A stretch of 64,000 nt of DNA from contig CAWBSY010000003.1 of NCBI GenBank assembly GCA_963791575.1, positions 11,271-75,270 of the forward strand. Direction: 5' to 3'. Each line of letters begins with the position of its first letter. Positions within the stretch are counted from its first letter, which is position 1. This document shows positions 8,757 to 18,977 of the stretch, in pieces. Origin of the DNA: JAOAPG01 sp963791575. Its GTDB lineage: Bacteria; Acidobacteriota; Terriglobia; Terriglobales; Acidobacteriaceae. The position numbers were made by a program, and so were the translations under genes. Under the pieces are notes generated by a model. The model did not search any database. It saw only the letters and a list, made by a program, of their open reading frames with translations, and was not told the origin of the DNA.

Positions 8757-11750
8757 TCAATTCAGCGCCGCAAACTCCCGCTTGGCTTCCTGCAACGGAA
8801 TGAAATCCTGATCGGCGTTCTTCCATAGATCGAGCAGCTGCTGATAGCTGCGTTTTGCCGCTGCTCTGTCAAAATGCGACTGTGCGCGGCCCGTGCCCAA
8901 GAGGCAGAGAGCATAGTCGGGAGTCTGTCCAATCCCATTGCTTAATTGTTGTAAGGCCAAACCGCGGTAGCGCAGACCCGGTGCAAAGTCCGTGACTGCC
9001 TGTTGCCACTGATTCATCTCCAGAGAGGCCCGACCGAGAATCTGTATACCTTTGGAAGCCAGCAAATAAGGACTGGCTGATACCAACAGTCCGGACACCC
9101 GCTCCGGCTTATGCTGCGCTAAAGCAACAGCTGCCTTTACTTGGGGCAGATAAATATCGGTGACCAGCGTGTTCGTTGGTTCGGCGGCCGCAAGATGCTC
9201 CATCTCCTGCAAAGCAGGACCTGTTTCTCCGCAGAGTGCGAGTGCAAGCGCCGCGCTTGGTACGGTCGCTGTGGAGTGGTCGAGCGCCAAGCCACGTCGA
9301 GCAGCATCTCGAGCGGTTGCGCAGTTGTGCACCAACGCATCACTAACGGCTTTGAGCGAATACATTCCGCCAGCCGAATCGGGCAAGTGTTGTTGTTCGG
9401 CGCGCTGCGCGGCATGCTCCCAGCGCTGATCTGCCTGACGGATTCTCCCGGCAAAGAAGTGGATACTTGCGGCTGTGGCTTCCACCGTGAAGCCATCCGG
9501 ACGAGACGCAGCCCACTCAACTTCCTTTTCCCAATCAGATCGTCCCTGTAGGAAAGCGTCCACTATGAGATTGCCGTGATAAAAGGCGTCGTCTCCGCCA
9601 CCTTGCGCCAACGCTTCTTTCAGGTAACTTTCAGCCTCCGGAAGTTTATCGAGTGCAAGCAGCGCGCCAGCTGAGTTGGTGGCGGCAACGTTGTCCCATT
9701 TGGCTACCTCCCAAGTCTTCTGAAATGCGGCCGCCGCTTGTTCAAAGTCCCCGATAAGAGAATAAGCTGACCCGAGATTGTTGAGCGCTGCCGCGTCGCG
9801 CGGGTAAGTTGAAACGTAGAGCTTGTACGAATCCAGCGCCTTCGGCAAATTAAATTGCTGCAACGCATATTGAGACTCTATATACATCCGCTCGCGTTCC
9901 GTAACCCGCTCGCGTAGGTCGTAGGCCTTTTTCATATTGTCCAGCGCCTTAGCCGTGGCTCCCTGGTTTCCAAAGGCAACGCCCAAACGCGCATATGCCA
10001 TAGCAAAATTAGGATCAAGCTGGATAGCCTGTTCGTAGTAGGAGGAAGCCTGCGGGAAATCGCGGCCCATGCGGTGCTCATCTTCTCCCAGTGAGAACGC
10101 ATGGAAAGCATTCAGCGATGCTGTGGTGACATTTGTGTAGGGAGTCGACAACTTCTGAATTGAGGCTAAAGATTCGCCCAGGCGAGCCCGCATTGAGGTC
10201 GCCGCGCTGGAAACCGCAGCCAGTACTCCCGCCTTGTCCGTAGCCGTGACCTGCTCGCGTCCGAAAATGTCGGCGGTCGCACAATTCACCGCATTGATAG
10301 AAATGACGTACGACGTTCCTAACGGAGCGATTGTCCCCGAGAGATATGCCTTAACGCCAAGGCGCTGACCGATCTGCTGCGCCAATTCAGGAGTAATTCT
10401 CTGATCCTTCGGTTGTCCCAGGTACTGCAGATTGTTATGTAGCTCGGCGTCACTTACAAGTTGAATGAGTGGCGACTGCTCAAGCTGGATAGCCAGTGCT
10501 TCCTTCAGTGTGGAATCAAAGACCGGCTCGCCGGTTTGATTCGTGAAGTCGGCCAGGATGAGCTGATCTTTATCGGTAAGCTGTACTGCGCTCGGACCGT
10601 GCCAGTAATGAAGCGCAGCAAGTACGGCAGCAACCGCGACGACAACTACGGGCACGAACAACTGCCAGCGTGTCCAAATTGGTTTGGAGCGGACCGTCGT
10701 GTCAGAGCCGGATGGAATATGCGCGGATGCCGCAGCTTCCGAACTGCCCGAAGAACTGGCGGCGCGCACCTTACCCGAGCTGCTCGCCGAATCGCCAGAA
10801 CTTTGCCGTTGCGATGGTCCCGAACCAGAGTCAGACTGGACCACAGCCCGGGAAACCTCCTCTCCGGTGCTCCTCTTCCCAGTTTCCAAATCCCGCTTCA
10901 GCCGCAGCAACTCTGACTTAATATCCGACGCATGCTGATACCGCAGCTCGCGCTCTTTCTCCAGCGCTCGATTGATAATGTCTTCAAGTTTTGGCGGCAG
11001 GCTGGGATTCAATCGCACCGGAGTCACAGGCGTGCGATTCATGATGCCATCAAAAATCACTCCGGAGGTTTCGCCCTGGAAAGGCAGCGCTCCCGTAGCC
11101 ATCTCGTAGAGCACCACTCCAAACGAAAACAGATCGGTGCGGACGTCAAGAGGCTTCCCGCGCACTTGTTCCGGCGACATGTAAGCTACCGTACCGAGTG
11201 CGGAACCTGGGCTAGTCAGATGCTCATTGCTAACTCCGGCAGTCTGATCATCGGCGCCGATTTGCGGCAATGTCTTACCCGCTTCTACTTTCGCCAATCC
11301 GAAATCGAGAATCTTCGCGTGGCCGCGCTCAGTCACAAAAACATTTGCGGGCTTGATGTCGCGATGCACGATCCCCTTGGAATGAGCCGCTTCCAGCGCA
11401 TCCGCAACGTCAATCGCAACTGTCATCAGAAGATCGAGATCAAGCGGACGACTGCCAATCAGGTGCTTTAGCGTCTCGCCTTCCAGATATTCCATGACAA
11501 TGAAGGCGCGACCGTTTTCCTCACCGATGTCATGAATGGTGCAAATATTAGGATGGTTCAGGCTGGAAGCTGCCTGAGCCTCGCGACGGAAGCGAGTAAG
11601 CAGGTGTTGATCGGCAACGATATCACCGGGAAGAAACTTAAGCGCAACGAAGCGGCCTAGACGCGTGTCTTCAGCTTTGTAAACCACGCCCATTCCGCCG
11701 CCCCCGAGTTTCTCGATGACTCGGTAATGCGAGACGGATTGGCCGATCAT
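8757..11750 (-). CDS. PknB-type Ser/Thr protein kinase with TPR sensor region
   Basis: 997 residues, intact. An N-terminal Hanks-type kinase (residues ~8-285) shows the glycine loop IEKLGGGGMGVVYKAEDTR, catalytic HRDIKPANVFV and DFGLAKVEA, plus GTVAYMSPEQVRGK. A Ser-rich linker (~295-365) leads to one membrane helix (QLFVPVVVVAVAAVLAALHY, ~375). The remaining ~600 residues contain TPR-like helices (for example PNFAMAYARLGVAFGNQGA). This makes it a membrane-anchored receptor kinase with an extracytoplasmic, protein-binding sensor, an architecture greatly expanded in Acidobacteria. The target is unknown. It stands alone, with ~250 bases without a gene downstream and ~830 upstream. Confidence 0.93.
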   Translation of the reverse strand: MIGQSVSHYRVIEKLGGGGMGVVYKAEDTRLGRFVALKFLPGDIVADQHLLTRFRREAQAASSLNHPNICTIHDIGEENGRAFIVMEYLEGETLKHLIGSRPLDLDLLMTVAIDVADALEAAHSKGIVHRDIKPANVFVTERGHAKILDFGLAKVEAGKTLPQIGADDQTAGVSNEHLTSPGSALGTVAYMSPEQVRGKPLDVRTDLFSFGVVLYEMATGALPFQGETSGVIFDGIMNRTPVTPVRLNPSLPPKLEDIINRALEKERELRYQHASDIKSELLRLKRDLETGKRSTGEEVSRAVVQSDSGSGPSQRQSSGDSASSSGKVRAASSSGSSEAAASAHIPSGSDTTVRSKPIWTRWQLFVPVVVVAVAAVLAALHYWHGPSAVQLTDKDQLILADFTNQTGEPVFDSTLKEALAIQLEQSPLIQLVSDAELHNNLQYLGQPKDQRITPELAQQIGQRLGVKAYLSGTIAPLGTSYVISINAVNCATADIFGREQVTATDKAGVLAAVSSAATSMRARLGESLASIQKLSTPYTNVTTASLNAFHAFSLGEDEHRMGRDFPQASSYYEQAIQLDPNFAMAYARLGVAFGNQGATAKALDNMKKAYDLRERVTERERMYIESQYALQQFNLPKALDSYKLYVSTYPRDAAALNNLGSAYSLIGDFEQAAAAFQKTWEVAKWDNVAATNSAGALLALDKLPEAESYLKEALAQGGGDDAFYHGNLIVDAFLQGRSDWEKEVEWAASRPDGFTVEATAASIHFFAGRIRQADQRWEHAAQRAEQQHLPDSAGGMYSLKAVSDALVHNCATARDAARRGLALDHSTATVPSAALALALCGETGPALQEMEHLAAAEPTNTLVTDIYLPQVKAAVALAQHKPERVSGLLVSASPYLLASKGIQILGRASLEMNQWQQAVTDFAPGLRYRGLALQQLSNGIGQTPDYALCLLGTGRAQSHFDRAAAKRSYQQLLDLWKNADQDFIPLQEAKREFAALN

Positions 11751-12289
11751 TTCGCTCGTAACTACCTTCTCTCAGCGTCCATGACGATATTGTAATCGTG
11801 CAATCTTAGGGTGCACACCGAAACAAAGTCAACGCAGGCGTTACCTGATTTATTCAGTTAAAGCGAGGGAGCCACAATAGACGAGGGTTACTTTCCGAGC
11901 GATTCCGTTGGTCCGGAAACTTCTCTGATCTGTGTCATTCTGAAGAAATTCTTTAGGAGCTTCGGAAGATTCACAACGCTAAATAAATCAGAAATTTCCC
12001 CAGACCGATGCTGAAAATAAAAGGTTGCGAACTTTTGAGCTCCTCATCAGCAATTCATGATGCAGTACATTTTTCGGGTGTGACTTGGATATTGAACGGA
12101 GTCGAGCCGATCGACAGAGCACTGCACTGACTAGCCAGAAACTCTAAAGCTCCAACGTGATCAATCGAGCGTACCTTCGTCTTTCAGATTCCCGGTTCAG
12201 CACCTGAAGTGGCAATCTAGTCCTCGATTGAATCTCACATCTGACTGCGTGCGCAATCTTGCGGACCTGCCCATCTCGTGCCGGCGCCG
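11751..12289. other. Gene-poor stretch upstream of the kinase
   Basis: About 540 bases with no frame that reads like a protein and no RNA I recognise. It separates the kinase start from an integrase relic next to tRNA-Leu and is AT-richer than its surroundings. The kinase promoter should lie in its first part. Confidence 0.4.
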
Positions 12290-12480
12290 GATCGGCGGCA
12301 GTTTGCGTCCATCAGTCACGCCTTCCTCTCCGCGTTCCCAGCCGCGGGTGCGGGCGCTCGCGCATGAACTTGCCAGTCGTTTCGAGCGTGCCCATGATCC
12401 ACTTCGGACAATGGCAACGTTTGTAATGGGAATCGGCCTGAGGGCAAGGAGGGTAGTGGCGAGTGTAGACGCTGAGCATG
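12290..12480 (-). pseudogene. Tyrosine-recombinase N-terminal relic beside tRNA-Leu
   Basis: Minus-strand reading from ATG 12480 gives SVYTRHYPPCPQADSHYKR, then CHCPKWIMGTLETTGKF. After a one-base shift it continues RASARTRGWERGEEG. This is the Cys-rich start and SAM-like arm region ('Y.RH...C...YkRC.CPKW..G', 'SA.TRSWE.AE') of integrases common in acidobacterial genomes. Nothing of the catalytic domain follows. The relic ends about 100 bases from tRNA-Leu, a usual integration target, and is best read as the scar of a former integrated element. Confidence 0.65.
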
Positions 12481-12581
12481 AATGCCTCCGGAAGGGTGAG
12501 CCCATCGCGTGGCAATGTACGTTTATTGTACGAAATTGAGTAGCTGTTTTTAAATTGCTGAATCTAGAACACTAAAATTGG

Positions 12582-12663
12582 TGCGGAAGGGGGGATTTGA
12601 ACCCCCACGCCTTTCGGCGCCACCCCCTCAAGATGGTGTGTCTGCCAGTTCCACCACTTCCGC
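12582..12663 (-). tRNA. tRNA-Leu (GAG)
   Basis: A class II cloverleaf on the minus strand. The acceptor GCGGAAG pairs with CTTCCGC, the anticodon stem CCATC pairs with GGTGG around the loop TTGAGGG, giving anticodon GAG, the variable arm is long, and the T-loop is GTTCAAATC. The CCA end is not encoded. Confidence 0.93.
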
Positions 12664-12664
12664 A

Positions 12665-13120
12665 TTGAAACTACTTGTTCTCGACAACTTATGTCAGCTT
12701 CTGAGGGTATTTCCGATTGCATCGGTGTGCACTGACTTCCTGCATCCTACCACGCCTTCCGGGCGTGCCAAGATTGCCGGGCGCCGAAACAAATTCGGCC
12801 TGTCCTGTCTTCTTGCCTGATGGAGACAGCGACTAGTCCCCTTTAGGTTATCGTGTCCAGCAACCTACTGCAAACATGAACGGGCGGTCTGCGACTCAGG
12901 GTTGCTAAATCGATCCTTCAAACGGTGCTTGACGGTGAAGTCGGCATAAAACCTATTCTCAGAATCGGAATGCGGACAGGAAACGCTTATTTTATTTTTA
13001 TTCTCTGCAACGTTCGTAAAGGTAATTATCCCGCAGCGATAACTTTCGACGATTCAAGACGGTTATAATACGGCTTCATCAACAGTTCAGTATTTAATCG
13101 AACCTGCGCTTCACGCGCAG
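12665..13120. other. Intergenic region between tRNA-Leu and ftsK 3' end
   Basis: About 455 bases without a believable gene. The part from 12985 is AT-rich and contains GGTTATAATACGG, which resembles a -10 element, but no gene on the plus strand follows. No clear ftsK terminator was found. Confidence 0.35.
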
Positions 13121-15500
13121 CTACCGCATCGACTCTTCTACTTCGCTGATCCAGTCGGGACGCTTCAGCACTTCTCGCGGCTTTGGACCGTCGGCGGCTC
13201 CGACAATTCCGTCCCGCTCCATTAGGTCTATCAGATGCGCGGCGCGGCCATAACCGATTCGCAACCGACGCTGTAGCAGGGAAGTCGAAGCTTTGCCAAA
13301 CTCGAGTACGAGGCGAATCGCATCTTCGAATAAGGGGTCGTTCTCTGCTCCGCTGGTTTCGCCATCGCCGACAGATGCTCCATCCTCGCGTTCTTCCTTT
13401 GGAATTTCGAGGAATTGCTGTTCGTACTCCGCCGTTCCTTGGGCGCGCCAGAACTCCACCACTGCTGCGATTTCCTTTTCCGTGACAAATGGAGCGTGCA
13501 AGCGATGTACGCGGGCCGAGCCAGATGGCAGATAAAGCATGTCGCCCTTCCCGAGTAACGCTTCGGCACCGTTGGCGTCGAGAATCGTGCGGGAGTCGAT
13601 TTTGGTGGCGACACGGAAGGAAACGCGTGCCGGGAAGTTCGCTTTAATGAGTCCGGTAATAACGTCTACGGAAGGCCGCTGAGTTGCAAGAATTAGATGA
13701 ATGCCAACCGCTCGCGCCATCTGCGCCAGTCGAGTGACGGACTCCTCAACGTTGCCGGAATCGAGCATCATCAGATCCGCTAACTCATCAATGATGATGA
13801 CAATGTATGGAATCGGACGCTCGTCGGCGTCTTCTCCGAACAGGCTTGGCGTTGGGACATCGTCAAAAAGTCTGTTGAATTGATCGATGTTGCGAACGCC
13901 TTTGGCCGCGAGCAGCTTGAGCCGCCGCTCCATTTCACGTACCGCGTTACGCAAGGCATTGGCGGCCAATTTAGGTTCAGTAATGATAGGCGTGAACAAG
14001 TGCGGCACGCCCTCATAGTTACCAAGTTCCAGCCGCTTCGGATCCACAAGAATCAATCGAACCTGATCGGGTGTTGCTTTGTACAGAATGGACATGATCA
14101 TGGCATTGATCGCCACGCTCTTGCCCGCGCCGGTTGATCCTGCGATGAGCAAGTGGGGCATGCCCGCCAGATCCGCCGTAACGATGCGCCCGTTAATGTC
14201 TTTGCCCAGAGCCAAAGTCAGCTTTGACTTTGTCCCGAAGAATTCGTGAGACTCGACATTCTCGCGCAGCCAGATAATTTCCCGCTGACGATTTGGAACC
14301 TCGATGCCCACAGTGGACTTGCCAGCCATCCGCTCTATCAGAATGCTCTCAGCTTTCAAAGCAAGGCAGAGGTCTTCGGTCAATCCGGTAATGCGGCTGT
14401 ACTTGATGCCGGCTTCCGGTTTGAATTCGAAAGTCGTAACCACTGGCCCAGGGTTAATCTGGGTGATTTGTCCATGCACTCCGAACTCGGCGTATTTATC
14501 TGTGAGCACCTTTGCGAGAACTTTTAGCTCGTCAGCATCCACCGCCTGCTGTTCATCAGGACGCTGCAACAGGCTGCTGGGCGGCAGTTTGAAGCCTCCG
14601 GCTAGTTTTGGAAGAGTTGTCTTCGCCACATGCTCACTGTCGCCGCGTTCAGTCACCTCGGGCGAAATAATTGCTGGTTTTGGCTGCGATGCGAGTAAGC
14701 CCTCAGATCCGGAGTGTTCGAGCTCCTCTTCAGCGAAAGTGCGGTCAATACCGGTTCGCACTGGCTCAGCAGCGCGCGGGGAAACACTCGGTGACGCCGA
14801 TTTCGCGGGCACCATCTTCGTCGCGATCACCGGTTTCGGGGAAGCGCGACGCTTCTCCAAGTCCTTTTGCATCCTTCGCTTTGCTGCGCTCTGCCTGCCA
14901 ATCTTGATAGCGTTCCCAAAGAGCGATGACAAATGCAAATCGGGTGGGAGCCCACAGTTGTAGCGATGAAAAGGAAAATGCGGTCGAGAGGTAAAGCGCG
15001 ACGGCCAGCACACTGGTGCAAACGATGTAAGCTCCGGCCAAATTAAAGTAGTGAATCAGGAAGTCGCCGACAACCCTTCCCAGCAGGCCTTCTATGGGAA
15101 TCGTCCGCATCAAGCGTGTGTGTCCGGGCAAGAGCGCCAGCATCGCCGGAACGAACATCACAAGCCAGAGTCCCCCAAGCGCCTTAGCGATTGGAGACGC
15201 AACTTTACGCGAGCGAAACCATCGCAAGCCGAGCATGGCTGGAAACACCGCCAGCAGAAAGGCTCCGATGCCGAAGATCTGTAGCACAATATCGGAGATA
15301 ACAGCTCCCACCACACCGATCCAATTACGTGCTGCGTGAGAACCTGTCAGCACTGACGCGCTGTCAAAGGAAGGATCAAGCGGCGAGTACGAAGCTAATG
15401 CGAGAAAAAGAAGGAGCGCGGAGACGCACAACAAGAATCCGACCAGCTCGTTGAGCCGGCGGTTATTCGTCGGTGCGAAAATCTTCGTGAAAAATTTCAT
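13121..15500 (-). CDS. ftsK: DNA translocase FtsK/SpoIIIE (one frameshift)
   Basis: Two overlapping frames make one ~790-residue FtsK. The N-part (15500 to ~14870) has four to five membrane helices (ELVGFLLCVSALLLFLALAS, and IFGIGAFLLAVFPAMLGL). It changes frame near 14870 inside a charged linker (AERSKAK to MQKDLEKRR). The C-part has a motor domain with Walker A LLIAGSTGAGKSVAIN, Walker B YIVIIIDELADLMML and ILATQRPSVDVITG. A C-terminal winged-helix gamma domain follows (ASTSLLQRRLRIGYGRAAHL) and reads KOPS-like DNA signals in the family. FtsK pumps chromosome termini at the division septum. Because the gene is normally essential, the single shift is probably a sequencing error. Confidence 0.93.
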
Positions 15501-15637
15501 GGGCGTGTTTCAGGACGCAGGAAAGACACTTCTTCCCACGTGCCAGACCCTACGCCAGAGCTCTTTGATTATGCCAAGAACTACGAAACCCTACAACGCT
15601 GGATTCCGGTGCCAGTATCCAGAGTGACAAACACTAC

Positions 15638-16531
15638 CTATGCGGCCAGCTTCGCGGCGAACGCAAGCACAAGTGCACCGACAATGATCCGGTAGATCGC
15701 GAAAGGGGCGAAGCCTCTCTTGCGAACCCAGGCCATAAACCACGCGACTGAACCGTAGGCGACGATGAATGACACGACGAAGCCGATAGCCAGAACGATC
15801 CAGCCGTGTTGATCGATTTGCGCAACGCCAATTGGATTCGCGTTCTTTCCCCGGAGCGATTTGAGTAAGTCGTAGCAGGTAGCGGCGGCCATTGTCGGGA
15901 TCGACAGGAAGAACGAAAATTCCAATGCGGACGCACGCGACATTCCGACCAGTTGTCCTGCGGCAATGGTTGACATAGAGCGGGATGTACCAGGAAATAA
16001 GGCGGAAAGAATTTGGCACGCGCCGATCCAGATCGCCTGGCCGAGGCTCATATCTTCCATCTTCCAGGTATGAATGCGACTTCCGGCTGCATTCGGTCCG
16101 GCGGCTTCAGCACGTGAATTCATTGCGTCGACGATCCACATTACAATGCCACCGACAAGAAGGGACGTGCCCATTATCTGAAGACTTTCCAGATGTTTGC
16201 CAATCACCTTAGTCAATAGAAACGCGGGAACGGCGGTCACAACAAATGCCACCAGCGTAAGACCGAGGGGATGCGTCAAAGGGGTGCGGTCTCCACTCTC
16301 TCCTTTCGGAAATGTGGAGAGAAACTTGGCAATCCGGCTGCGAAAGTAAATTGGCAGACATAAAATGGCACCAAGCTGAATCACAATCGTGTACATCTTC
16401 CAATAGCCATCGGAAAGGCTGATGTGCAACAGCGCTTCGGAGATGCGTAGATGCGCTGTGGAACTGACCGGCAAAAATTCAGTCAGACCTTCGATGATAC
16501 CCAAAACTACAGAGAGCAAATAGTCGTTCAA
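15638..16531 (-). CDS. uppP: Undecaprenyl-diphosphatase
   Basis: About 298 residues with 7-8 membrane helices. The family's two signature regions are present: GIIEGLTEFLPVSSTAHLRI near the start (Glu pair and PVSSTAH) and ALFPGTSRSMSTIAAGQL in the middle (PGxSRS). UppP dephosphorylates undecaprenyl pyrophosphate at the membrane to recycle the lipid carrier for peptidoglycan and other glycans, and its overexpression can give bacitracin resistance. The open frame extends to 16711, but TTG 16531 is preceded by GGAGGA and gives the normal N-terminus. It lies between ftsK and an SH3/TPR protein on the same strand. Confidence 0.92.
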   Translation of the reverse strand: MNDYLLSVVLGIIEGLTEFLPVSSTAHLRISEALLHISLSDGYWKMYTIVIQLGAILCLPIYFRSRIAKFLSTFPKGESGDRTPLTHPLGLTLVAFVVTAVPAFLLTKVIGKHLESLQIMGTSLLVGGIVMWIVDAMNSRAEAAGPNAAGSRIHTWKMEDMSLGQAIWIGACQILSALFPGTSRSMSTIAAGQLVGMSRASALEFSFFLSIPTMAAATCYDLLKSLRGKNANPIGVAQIDQHGWIVLAIGFVVSFIVAYGSVAWFMAWVRKRGFAPFAIYRIIVGALVLAFAAKLAA

Positions 16532-16635
16532 GCTTCCTCCAGAGGGGTGGAGAGAAAGTATCGCAGAATCAGGCGCAGTTGCGGCTAGTAGACTTGGTTC
16601 CTGAGGGATTCGGATTATTGAAGCCTTATTCCGAA

Positions 16636-17559
16636 CTATTCGGTCGCGTTGCCGTATGTGGGGATTTCCTGCTCCATTAGATAGAGGAGCCGCTGGGCTC
16701 GTGCACCCCAATCTGATTGCGAGGATTGCACGACAACCTTCTGAGCTAAGGCCACCGCTTTCACTTTCGATTCCGCTGATTTCTTCGCCTGATCGTCACT
16801 CTTGTAAATTTCGATCAGCGCCGAACGCCGGTAAGCTGCGTCGAACAACGCTTCGGCGAGAGCCGGAGATTGCGGGTGGTCATTGGCATACTTTTCGTAA
16901 ATATCGGCTTCTTTATCCGGACACTTTGGTTGCGCCTGCCAGTCGCCGCACAGCTTATTGTCAATCAGATGAAAGGCAGCGAGATCGGCCCACTTTGTGC
17001 CCGGAAACTTCTTCATGACTTCCTTCATATACTTCTCTTCCATCCCCTCGCGCAGATATGCCTCCTGTTCTTTTGCCGAAGGACGGGACATAACGTCGGC
17101 CTTTTCGATCTGCCAGCGAATATCTGCAGAGCGATACATGGCTTCGCCAGCTAGGACGGAGGTGGGGAAATATTCAGCAGTGCGATAGTAGAGGCGCATG
17201 GCGTCCTGCGCTGCTCCGTTGCGTCCGTGGCTGCGGCTGGCTTGATCCTCGGAATCCACGGCTTCACCGAAGAGAATCTTGTCGCCGTTCGGAGTCGTGG
17301 TTCGAACTACGCCTTTGTCTTGCATCCAGCCGGTAATGGTTCGCTCTTCGGTAAGGTTTGCTTCCACCTGAATCCAGTTACCACTGGTCCCAAGGACTAC
17401 AACTTCACGCCCTCGCGCGATGTCAGCGAGTTTGACAGAATTTTTGTCCGGGGAGACATAGATTGCTCCTTCATACACGGGGGCTGCACGAAGGGCGTCC
17501 GCGAAAGCGATAGAGCAGAAAAGCAGCGCAACGGCAGTCAGTTTAAGGAGGACCTTCAT
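16636..17559 (-). CDS. Secreted SH3-domain and TPR-like protein
   Basis: 307 residues with a Sec signal peptide (MKVLLKLTAVALLFCSIAFA). A bacterial SH3-like domain follows (AIYVSPDKNSVKLADIARG, then SGNWIQVEANLTEERTITGWM), about residues 30-95. The rest is helical, with TPR-like pairing (AMRLYYRTAEYFPTSVLAGEA and ALAEALFDAAYRRSALIEIY). Such proteins bind wall components or partners outside the cytoplasmic membrane; no enzyme motif is seen. Its ATG overlaps the stop of the upstream dehydratase (ATGA), so the two are translationally coupled. Exact role unknown. Confidence 0.75.
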   Translation of the reverse strand: MKVLLKLTAVALLFCSIAFADALRAAPVYEGAIYVSPDKNSVKLADIARGREVVVLGTSGNWIQVEANLTEERTITGWMQDKGVVRTTTPNGDKILFGEAVDSEDQASRSHGRNGAAQDAMRLYYRTAEYFPTSVLAGEAMYRSADIRWQIEKADVMSRPSAKEQEAYLREGMEEKYMKEVMKKFPGTKWADLAAFHLIDNKLCGDWQAQPKCPDKEADIYEKYANDHPQSPALAEALFDAAYRRSALIEIYKSDDQAKKSAESKVKAVALAQKVVVQSSQSDWGARAQRLLYLMEQEIPTYGNATE

Positions 17560-18491
17560 GCTGGACGTTTAGTCTTTCGCTGAAGTTCGGCCAACATTTG
17601 CGGATCAATATTACCGCCGCTGATTACCGCAACATTTATTTTGGTATTTGGTAGTTGATCGCGATGGAACAGGAACGCTGCTGTCGCAACCGCTCCGCTG
17701 GGTTCCGCCACTGTCTTCGGATTCGTCGCCAAGCGCGCCATTGTCTCTTGAATTTCATCTTCGGTGACGGTCACGATATCGTCTAGAAATTTCTGGATAT
17801 GCTCAAAATTGATCGGACCAATACTCTGTGTGCGAAGCCCATCCGCAATGGTTCGAGAAACCTGTTCAGCAGGGAACTGGACGATTTTGCCTGCGCGCAG
17901 ACTGGCTTGCGCATCGGCGGCGAGTTCCGGTTCTACTCCGATGACTTTTACACTCGGCTTGCTTAGTTTGATCGCTGCAGCAACTCCACTGCTCAACCCG
18001 CCTCCGCCTACAGGTACTAAAACTGTCTCCACGTCGGGCAGATCTTCGAGAATTTCGAAGCCGATCGTACCTTGCCCTGCAATAATCTTTTCGTCGTTAT
18101 ACGGAGGAACGATGACGTATCCGTGCTGTGTCGCCAATTCTTCAGCTTTGAGCTGTCGTTCCAGACTCCCCGGTCCTACTAGAACTATTTCCGCTCCCAG
18201 TGCGGCCGTCGCCTCGCGCTTGATTGCCGGAGCGTTGTTCGGCATAACGATGACTGCTTTGGCCCCCAAAGCCCTCGCGGCGTAGGCCACTCCTTGCGCA
18301 TGATTGCCGCTGGAATATGTAATCACGCCGAGTTTTCGTTCTTCAGGAGTAAGTGAAGCAATCTTGTTGTAAGCCCCACGTAGTTTGAAGGCGCCGATAG
18401 GCTGAAGGTTTTCCGGCTTTAAATAAAGCTCGCGGTTGTCGTTCGCGGAATCGAGTTCATGGACATGGCAGCGGATCAGTCCGGTGCGCAC
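17556..18491 (-). CDS. Threonine/serine dehydratase (PLP-dependent)
   Basis: A type II PLP enzyme of the threonine ammonia-lyase / serine racemase group. The Schiff-base Lys sits in PIGAFKLRGAYNKI, the substrate loop is YSSGNHAQGVAYAAR and the phosphate-binding loop is VPVGGGGLSSGVA. It deaminates Thr or Ser to the 2-oxo acid, or racemises Ser. There is no C-terminal ACT domain, so it is the catabolic or short form. The predicted GTG start at 18491 is probably too late, because the same frame upstream reads IITLDDIREAQTRLRDIT, which belongs to the family. No ATG is available there, so a rare start or an upstream frameshift is likely. Confidence 0.87.
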   Translation of the reverse strand: MRTGLIRCHVHELDSANDNRELYLKPENLQPIGAFKLRGAYNKIASLTPEERKLGVITYSSGNHAQGVAYAARALGAKAVIVMPNNAPAIKREATAALGAEIVLVGPGSLERQLKAEELATQHGYVIVPPYNDEKIIAGQGTIGFEILEDLPDVETVLVPVGGGGLSSGVAAAIKLSKPSVKVIGVEPELAADAQASLRAGKIVQFPAEQVSRTIADGLRTQSIGPINFEHIQKFLDDIVTVTEDEIQETMARLATNPKTVAEPSGAVATAAFLFHRDQLPNTKINVAVISGGNIDPQMLAELQRKTKRPA

Positions 18492-18734
18492 GGTGATATC
18501 GCGTAGACGTGTTTGAGCTTCGCGGATGTCGTCGAGTGTAATGATTTGTGATTCTCCCGATTGACTGGCTAAGCGACCGATCCAAGCTTCCGGCCTGAAA
18601 CGTCACTCATAATCGAGAGTGCCTTGTCTGTGCGTTTTTTGCAAGTCGCCCCCACCTTCGCGCAGACGTTTAGGGCTGCACTTAGTGATTTGCCATTATT
18701 GACATCATGATGCCTTAATTGATAGCATCATGAT

Positions 18735-18977
18735 GTGCGTACCACTCTTTCTCTCGATGATGATGTTGCCCGACTTCTCGACAAAGAAAGCCGGCGATCT
18801 GGCTCCTCTTTCAAGGAGGTGGTCAATCACTTTCTTCGTCTCGGCTTAATGGCATCGAAGCGGCCTGCCCGGAAGCCGTTTGTGGTTGCTCCTCGAAAGC
18901 TAGGCCTGCCTTCCGGACTTACTTACGATAATGTTGAGCAGCTAGTGGAAGCGTTGGAAGGCCCGGCTCACAGGTGA
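18735..18977 (+). CDS. VapB-like antitoxin
   Basis: 80 residues. The N-terminal RTTLSLDDDVARLLDKESR, then SFKEVVNHFLRLGL, is a ribbon-helix-helix DNA-binding unit. The tail (KPFVVAPRKLGLPSGLTYDN) is the usual toxin-neutralising segment. Its stop overlaps the start of the following PIN-domain gene (GTGA), the classic VapBC arrangement with coupled translation. Such antitoxins also repress their own operon. Because the partner's frame is broken here, it may stand alone. Confidence 0.8.
   Translation: MRTTLSLDDDVARLLDKESRRSGSSFKEVVNHFLRLGLMASKRPARKPFVVAPRKLGLPSGLTYDNVEQLVEALEGPAHR

Noticed and set aside
12228..12539. Plus-strand frame of 103 codons beside tRNA-Leu
   Set aside because: The opposite strand carries recognisable integrase sequence, so this is its shadow.
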